Source: Sulfurimonas sp.
Lineage (GTDB): Bacteria > Campylobacterota > Campylobacteria > Campylobacterales > Sulfurimonadaceae
DNA: 16,148 bases
Reading direction: 5' to 3'
NCBI GenBank assembly: GCA_026988735.1
Contig: JALSKR010000029.1
Coordinates: 1 to 16,148 of the forward strand
The number at the start of each line of letters is the position of its first letter. Within the stretch, counting starts at the first letter, position 1. This document shows positions 11,922 through 16,148 of this stretch, piece after piece. Under the pieces are notes generated by a model. The model worked only from the letters and a program-made list of their open reading frames with translations, was not told the origin of the DNA and ran no database searches. The position numbers were made by a program, and so were the translations under genes.

Positions 11922-12583
11922 GACTTCTACTGTTAGAAGATGATATAGATTATAATGAAACGATACAAGAGTATTTGCAAACACTTGGCTACACGGTGGA
12001 CAGTTATGAAAATGGGGAGGATGCCCTTCATGCTGTGTATGAGCATAGTTATCATCTTTTGTTATTAGATATTCGTGTACCGGGTATGAATGGTTATGAA
12101 ATAGTTAAACAGTTACGCCGTGAGGGAAATGAAATTCCTATAATTTTTATAACTTCTTTGACAGATATTGATAACCTGAGTATAGGATATGAGCTAGGAT
12201 GCAACGACTATATACGCAAACCTTTTGCTTCAAAAGAGCTACGATATCGTATAGAACAGGTACTTAAACAGTTTTATTTTCACTCTAGCAGTGAGCTTGT
12301 ATCACTTTGGGAATCATACAGTTATCATATAAAATCACAACAGCTTTATAAAGGAGAAGAGTCTATCGTGCTTTCTAAAAAAGAGCAAGCGGTAGTGGAG
12401 TATCTTGTAAGCCATTTAGGTGAGTATATTTCCATTATGGAGTTGTGGCAAGAGATATGGGAAGCAAAAGAGAGAACTGAAGCAGATATACGGATGTGTA
12501 TTCGAGCCATTCGTGAAAAAACATCCAGTGCATTTATTATCAATAAACGAGGGTTGGGATATAAAATTGATAGAAGAAGATAA
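11918..12583 (+). CDS. OmpR-family response regulator
   Basis: 221 aa. The receiver domain (1-~120) has the acidic pair in LLLLEDDIDYNE (D8, D9), the phosphorylated Asp in LLLLDIRVPGMNGYE (D51), the switch Thr in IIFITSLTD (~T79) and the conserved Lys in YIRKPFASKEL (K101). The C-terminal ~100 residues are a winged helix: VLSKKEQAVVEYLVSHLGEYIS, then MCIRAIREK and INKRGLGYKI, the usual OmpR/PhoB recognition and wing ends. It is start-coupled to the sensor gene. The likely targets include its own neighbours: possible direct repeats lie between the kinase gene and the cytochrome gene (see 13693-13730). Confidence 0.93.
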   Translation: MRLLLLEDDIDYNETIQEYLQTLGYTVDSYENGEDALHAVYEHSYHLLLLDIRVPGMNGYEIVKQLRREGNEIPIIFITSLTDIDNLSIGYELGCNDYIRKPFASKELRYRIEQVLKQFYFHSSSELVSLWESYSYHIKSQQLYKGEESIVLSKKEQAVVEYLVSHLGEYISIMELWQEIWEAKERTEADIRMCIRAIREKTSSAFIINKRGLGYKIDRRR

Positions 12584-13709
12584 AAAATATATTTATGCAA
12601 ACGCATTTTATTATTCAGTTCTAATTGTTTTTATCATTAGTATTCCTGCTTATTTTTATATTTTAGTAGAGAAGAAAAATTTTGCACAAGAGCAGATGCA
12701 CAGTTTACAACGATATGCTTTTAGTGTCGAGAAAACGATTTATGATTTTTCACATCAAAATGATACAGTGTTTTATTTTCCCCGCTCTTTGCATTATGAC
12801 GCTACCTTATTGGATGCACAGGCAAATGTACTCTTTAGAACAACGAAAAAAGCTTTTAATACACTCAACACCAAGAGACTCCCTTCCAATATGCTTATAA
12901 AAAAAATAGTATTGGATGAAAATCGTTTAGGAGCAAAATATTTGCTTGTAAGTCAACAAGTTTCGTATCAAACGATCTATACAAAGGCATGGATTGCAGC
13001 TCTTTTCATAGGAAGTATTATCTTTATTTTAGGAGTGTTCTTTATACGATTGAGTCTGCATCCTCTTGAAAAAGCTAACCATTACCTGAACCTTTTTTTT
13101 AATGATGCTATGCATGAGCTCAAAACACCTTTAGGTGTTTTACAATTAAATTTGGAATTGATAGATAAAAAAGACAGCAGCAGAGAGTTCCAAAGAATCC
13201 GAAACAGTGTTCAAAATATTGCTTTGGTATATGAAGATGTGGAATATTTTATAAAACATAAATATGTTGATTATAGAAAAGAAAAAGTGAATTTTTCGCA
13301 GCTTTTAGAAGAGAGACTTGAGCCATTTGGTGATTTGGCTGCGGTAAAAAAGATTACAATAGAGACAAATATTGAAAAAAATGTACAGTGTGAAATAAAT
13401 CGTATAGAGCTACAAAGAATTGTGGATAATACACTTTCAAATGCCGTCAAATATTCCAAAAAAGAAACAAACATACATATAAAGTTGATGAAAAAAGAAA
13501 ATAACATTATTTTTTGTGTCAAAGATGAAGGTATTGGCATTAAAGATACAAAAAGAATATTTCAGCGATTTAAGCGTGAAGATGAAATTACGGGTGGTTT
13601 TGGTATAGGACTCAGCATTGTAAAACATATTTGCGAAAAAAATACTATCAATATTGAGGTGGAGACACAGTTAGACAAAGGAAGCCGTTTTACTTACACA
13701 TTTTCATAA
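12567..13709 (+). CDS. Sensor histidine kinase
   Basis: 380 aa from TTG 12567, overlapping the response regulator by 17 bases. Longer in-frame starts lie wholly inside the regulator gene and are rejected. Membrane segments at ~15-34 and ~142-161 enclose a ~105-residue periplasmic domain. The kinase core shows the phosphorylated His in NDAMHELKTPLGVL (H183), the N box NTLSNAVKYSK, the G1 box DEGIGIKD, and the G2 box GFGIGLSIVKH. It would autophosphorylate and pass the phosphate to the response regulator encoded upstream. No HAMP domain is obvious; the helix after the second membrane span leads straight into the His box. Confidence 0.9.
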   Translation: MIEEDKKYIYANAFYYSVLIVFIISIPAYFYILVEKKNFAQEQMHSLQRYAFSVEKTIYDFSHQNDTVFYFPRSLHYDATLLDAQANVLFRTTKKAFNTLNTKRLPSNMLIKKIVLDENRLGAKYLLVSQQVSYQTIYTKAWIAALFIGSIIFILGVFFIRLSLHPLEKANHYLNLFFNDAMHELKTPLGVLQLNLELIDKKDSSREFQRIRNSVQNIALVYEDVEYFIKHKYVDYRKEKVNFSQLLEERLEPFGDLAAVKKITIETNIEKNVQCEINRIELQRIVDNTLSNAVKYSKKETNIHIKLMKKENNIIFCVKDEGIGIKDTKRIFQRFKREDEITGGFGIGLSIVKHICEKNTINIEVETQLDKGSRFTYTFS

Positions 13710-13730
13710 TTTCCTTACATAAAACTTACT
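13693..13730 (+). promoter_or_regulatory. Direct repeats, possible response-regulator site
   Basis: CTTACA at 13693 and 13714 and CTTACT at 13725 are spaced 21 and 11 bases, i.e. about two and one helical turns, as OmpR-family binding sites are. They lie upstream of a weak -10-like TATAGT (13741-13746) and the cytochrome start at 13774. The first copy is inside the kinase gene's end. Confidence 0.35.
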
Positions 13731-13773
13731 TTGCAATGTTATAGTTGTTTTGTTATTTAAAAAAGGAGAAGAT

Positions 13774-14721
13774 ATGAAAACTAACAAAATGCACATTGCT
13801 TTAGCAATGACTGTTACATTAATGAGCACATCTATATGGGCTGGGTCTGCACCAAAAGAGTACCCTGCAGGAGAAGTCGGGAAGATGGTCAAATTAGGTG
13901 AAGATATAATGCTTCATACAAATACACATCCCCTTACAAAAGATTTAGTAGGCAACAAACTTAAATGTGTTAACTGTCACCTCAAAGGTGCAGATGGAAA
14001 ACCAGGTACAGGCGATGGTATCTCTAGTTTTATCGGTACTGCGACATCGTTTCCTGCCTATTCAAAAAGAGAGAAAAGCATCCAGTCACTTCAAGATAGA
14101 GCAAACAACTGTTTTATGCGTAGTATGAACGGAAAGCACCCTATTACAGATTCAAAAGCAAGTATGGCAATGTATGCATATATTACATGGCTCTCAACCG
14201 GTATGCCAATGCACATGAATGTAAAAGCACCATGTAGCCCACACAACATGAAACTTTGGCCATCAGGACAGAAAAAATTTGCAAAGATTCAGAAAAAAGC
14301 AACACATGCAAATTATGTAAGTGGTTCAAAAGTGTATGCAAATAAATGTGCTATGTGTCATGGTCAAAATGGCGAAGGCATGGGAATATTCCCTCCATTA
14401 TGGGGTAAAAATACAAAAGGTGAATGGCTCGCATACAACACAGGTGCCGGTATGAGCAAACTTAACAAAGGTGCAGCATGGATGCAATCAAATATGCCAT
14501 TAGGACAAGGTGGAAGTTTAAGTAATCAAGAAGCAGCAGATGTTGCACTCTATATTAATGCACAGCCACACGCTGATTTTGACCTATCAAAAGGAGTAAA
14601 TGAAAAAGTAATGGGCTACTATAACTCAAATGTTCATAAAGAGAAACATTCAGTTAGAAGTAACTTCAAAGATTTCGGTCTAAATATAGATGTAATTCGT
14701 GGCGATAAAAAAATAAAATAA
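13774..14721 (+). CDS. tsdA: Dihaem cytochrome c, TsdA-like
   Basis: 315 aa. ATG 13774 is chosen because AAGGAG lies at 13763-13768 and the signal peptide (KTNKMHIALAMTVTLMSTSIWAG) begins there. The mature periplasmic protein has two haem-binding motifs, CVNCH (65-69) and CAMCH (192-196). The Cys of NNCFMRSMNGKHP (C113), in the context characteristic of TsdA, is the unusual axial ligand of haem 1. The Met of WMQSNMPLGQGG (M241) is a candidate ligand of haem 2. TsdA joins two thiosulfates to tetrathionate; Campylobacter relatives run mainly as tetrathionate reductases. Together with the porin 10 bases downstream it forms an operon. The direction of catalysis in this organism cannot be read from the sequence. 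Confidence 0.85.
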   Translation: MKTNKMHIALAMTVTLMSTSIWAGSAPKEYPAGEVGKMVKLGEDIMLHTNTHPLTKDLVGNKLKCVNCHLKGADGKPGTGDGISSFIGTATSFPAYSKREKSIQSLQDRANNCFMRSMNGKHPITDSKASMAMYAYITWLSTGMPMHMNVKAPCSPHNMKLWPSGQKKFAKIQKKATHANYVSGSKVYANKCAMCHGQNGEGMGIFPPLWGKNTKGEWLAYNTGAGMSKLNKGAAWMQSNMPLGQGGSLSNQEAADVALYINAQPHADFDLSKGVNEKVMGYYNSNVHKEKHSVRSNFKDFGLNIDVIRGDKKIK

Positions 14722-14731
14722 GGAACATAGT

Positions 14732-16054
14732 ATGCAAACAAATAAAATTATTCTATCTTTAGTTTCAGTTGCTCTTCTTGGAGGAGCACTTCAGGCAAAA
14801 GATTGGCTTTATGGAGCAGGTACTGAGCCTTCTATGATAAAAGTTGATGGGAAAAAAGTAGTTAATCATGACAATACTCCACATTTTTGGGGATTTCTTC
14901 AAGTTGGTTATCAGCAAGATTATGGGGATGTTTTTATAAAGAATGGAGTAAATAAAACACCTTTTTCTATGCTTACACCAGACCTTAATTCTCAGTCAGG
15001 TTTTGAAGTGAATCGTGCACGACTTGCCGTGCGTGGTATGGTAGACAAAGCAAATACTCTTGATTACTTTTTTATGACAGAGTTTGGAGAAGATGGTATC
15101 ACAGCACCTGCAGGGCATACAACAGGGAACCATTTAACCGATGCTTCAATCACTTACCGTGGCATACCGCACTTAAATGTCCGTATGGGTCAGTTTAAAT
15201 ATCCGGGAAGTGAAGAGGGTCTTCGAGCAGTTTTTGCCAGTGAATACAGAAACTTTACAAAAGTTACAAATGAACTGACCTTAGAGAGATTCTTACCAAA
15301 TAATGCAGTTAAAAGCGGTACAGATACTTATACGGCTGCTCCAACACAATCAGTCGGTGCGTTTAGAGACAGAGGGGTTGAACTTTTTGATACAGAACAT
15401 ATAAGTAAAAAAATAAGTGTTACAGTGGCCGGTATGGCGGGTAGCGGTACGGGTCTTAGCTCTTCGAATGCATCTGGAGACTTAACATATTATGGATATC
15501 TTGCAAGTGAATACTCATTTGGCAAAGGAAAAGGCTACTATACACAAGCACTCAAAGGTTTTGCCTGGTATCAAAGTGGAAAACGAAAACTAAACAATAC
15601 AAAATATGACCGTATTCGTTATGGGGTAGGTGTAGATTATTTTCACAACGGACTGCGCCTAGATGCAGAATACATCAAAGCAAAAGGTATGATTTATAAC
15701 GGTGCTAAAGATGCAGACCTTGATCCATATAATGGAGATTGGCAATACCAAATTCTTGCAGGAAAAAACAATGTGTCTGATGGGTACTACCTTAATGCAC
15801 AATATTATGTGATACCTAAAAAAGTAGAGCTTTTAGCGCGTTATGATTATCTTGACAGACTCTCTAACGATGCGGGACTTGAGAGAGAATTTAAAACAAC
15901 AACTGTTGGTTTATCATATCACTTTAAAGGTCCAAATAGAATTGACTTTAACTACGCATTTAGAGATGCTACAGCACCAGGTAATGCGGCTGCCCAAAAA
16001 GTTTTGGACAATACGGGCAATTTATTGTCAATTCAGGGAACAATTAAATTTTAG
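14732..16054 (+). CDS. OprO/OprP-family outer-membrane porin
   Basis: 440 aa with TAAGGA at 14720-14725, 10 bases after the cytochrome stop. The signal peptide MQTNKIILSLVSVALLGGALQA is followed by a beta-barrel protein of alternating strands rich in aromatic and Gly residues. The blocks FEVNRARLAVRGMVD, YFFMTEFGEDG, LNVRMGQFKYPGSEEGL and FRDRGVELF are typical of the phosphate-selective porin family, and the last strand ends in Phe (IQGTIKF), the signal for barrel assembly. In this position it probably lets anionic substrates such as tetrathionate or thiosulfate reach the periplasmic cytochrome; that link is inferred from context. The barrel is complete. Confidence 0.88.
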   Translation: MQTNKIILSLVSVALLGGALQAKDWLYGAGTEPSMIKVDGKKVVNHDNTPHFWGFLQVGYQQDYGDVFIKNGVNKTPFSMLTPDLNSQSGFEVNRARLAVRGMVDKANTLDYFFMTEFGEDGITAPAGHTTGNHLTDASITYRGIPHLNVRMGQFKYPGSEEGLRAVFASEYRNFTKVTNELTLERFLPNNAVKSGTDTYTAAPTQSVGAFRDRGVELFDTEHISKKISVTVAGMAGSGTGLSSSNASGDLTYYGYLASEYSFGKGKGYYTQALKGFAWYQSGKRKLNNTKYDRIRYGVGVDYFHNGLRLDAEYIKAKGMIYNGAKDADLDPYNGDWQYQILAGKNNVSDGYYLNAQYYVIPKKVELLARYDYLDRLSNDAGLEREFKTTTVGLSYHFKGPNRIDFNYAFRDATAPGNAAAQKVLDNTGNLLSIQGTIKF

Positions 16055-16148
16055 AGTGTAAAATACATAAGAGTGCTTCCAATACCATTAAGTTGAGAAA
16101 ATTAATGCTTTCTAGGAACCGGTACTTTCTATGCTAAAGCATGACTTA

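Noticed and set aside
12420..12566. Longer start of the histidine kinase
   Set aside because: The added residues lie entirely within the response regulator gene in another frame and do not resemble a kinase N-terminus.
16055..16148. ATGCTTT facing AAAGCAT as a terminator after the porin
   Set aside because: The stem is only seven bases with a loop of over 20 and no T-run follows within the window.

Overview
The window looks like a chromosome segment from a mesophilic sulfur-oxidising Campylobacterota (Sulfurimonas-like). The DNA is visibly AT-rich and carries a TsdA-type dihaem cytochrome with an OprO/P-type porin, a Cache sensor with a two-component pair, and a glutaminase. The left part is an integron cassette array, and chromosomal integrons have been described in Sulfurimonas denitrificans. 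The genus is an inference; no rRNA gene or other taxonomic marker is present.

Positions 1-9314 are an integron gene-cassette array. I can place ten attC sites, all in the same + orientation. Most are ~68 bp with an RYYYAAC-like core at the left, a GTTRRRY-like core at the right, an imperfect stem containing extrahelical bases, and a shared CCTARCGG-like loop. The best evidence is that the left core of a cassette's own attC is the reverse complement of the bases with which that cassette begins. For example, GTTATCG at 642 pairs with CGATAAC at 2356, GTTATGT at 2600 with ACATAAC at 3324, and GTTATCC at 3980 with GGATAAC at 4908. No integrase gene or attI is in view. From attC orientation the integrase, if there is one, lies to the left; otherwise this is an integrase-less attC cluster.

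The cassettes carry, in order: a startless remnant and a 37-aa membrane peptide (1-580); a HipA-like kinase with a HipA_N-HIRAN partner; an ORF-less mini-cassette; an HTH-like gene with a DUF4160/DUF2442 pair; a secreted protein; a lone PD-(D/E)XK nuclease-like protein; a ribbon-helix-helix/RelE toxin-antitoxin pair with a perfect promoter; a Cache-GGDEF diguanylate cyclase; a second ORF-less mini-cassette; a small Cys-rich secreted protein; a damaged BrnT/BrnA pair; and a decayed final cassette with a transposase fragment and a broken RelE pair. The array is therefore dense in toxin-antitoxin-like modules, which are thought to stabilise large arrays. It shows decay mainly at its right end. 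The two mini-cassettes and the last, partial attC belong to one more GC-rich repeat family unlike the other attC sites.

From 9315 the sequence is ordinary chromosome. A glutaminase gene (glsA) is convergent with a lipoprotein gene on the minus strand. A divergent promoter region then leads into a tightly overlapped operon of a membrane-anchored Cache sensor, an OmpR-type response regulator and a histidine kinase. Immediately downstream are a TsdA-like thiosulfate dehydrogenase/tetrathionate reductase and an OprO/P-family porin. This neighbourhood suggests that the sensor system controls the cytochrome and porin in response to an external, possibly sulfur-oxyanion, signal. The last 94 bases (16055-16148) contain no gene or convincing terminator that I can see.
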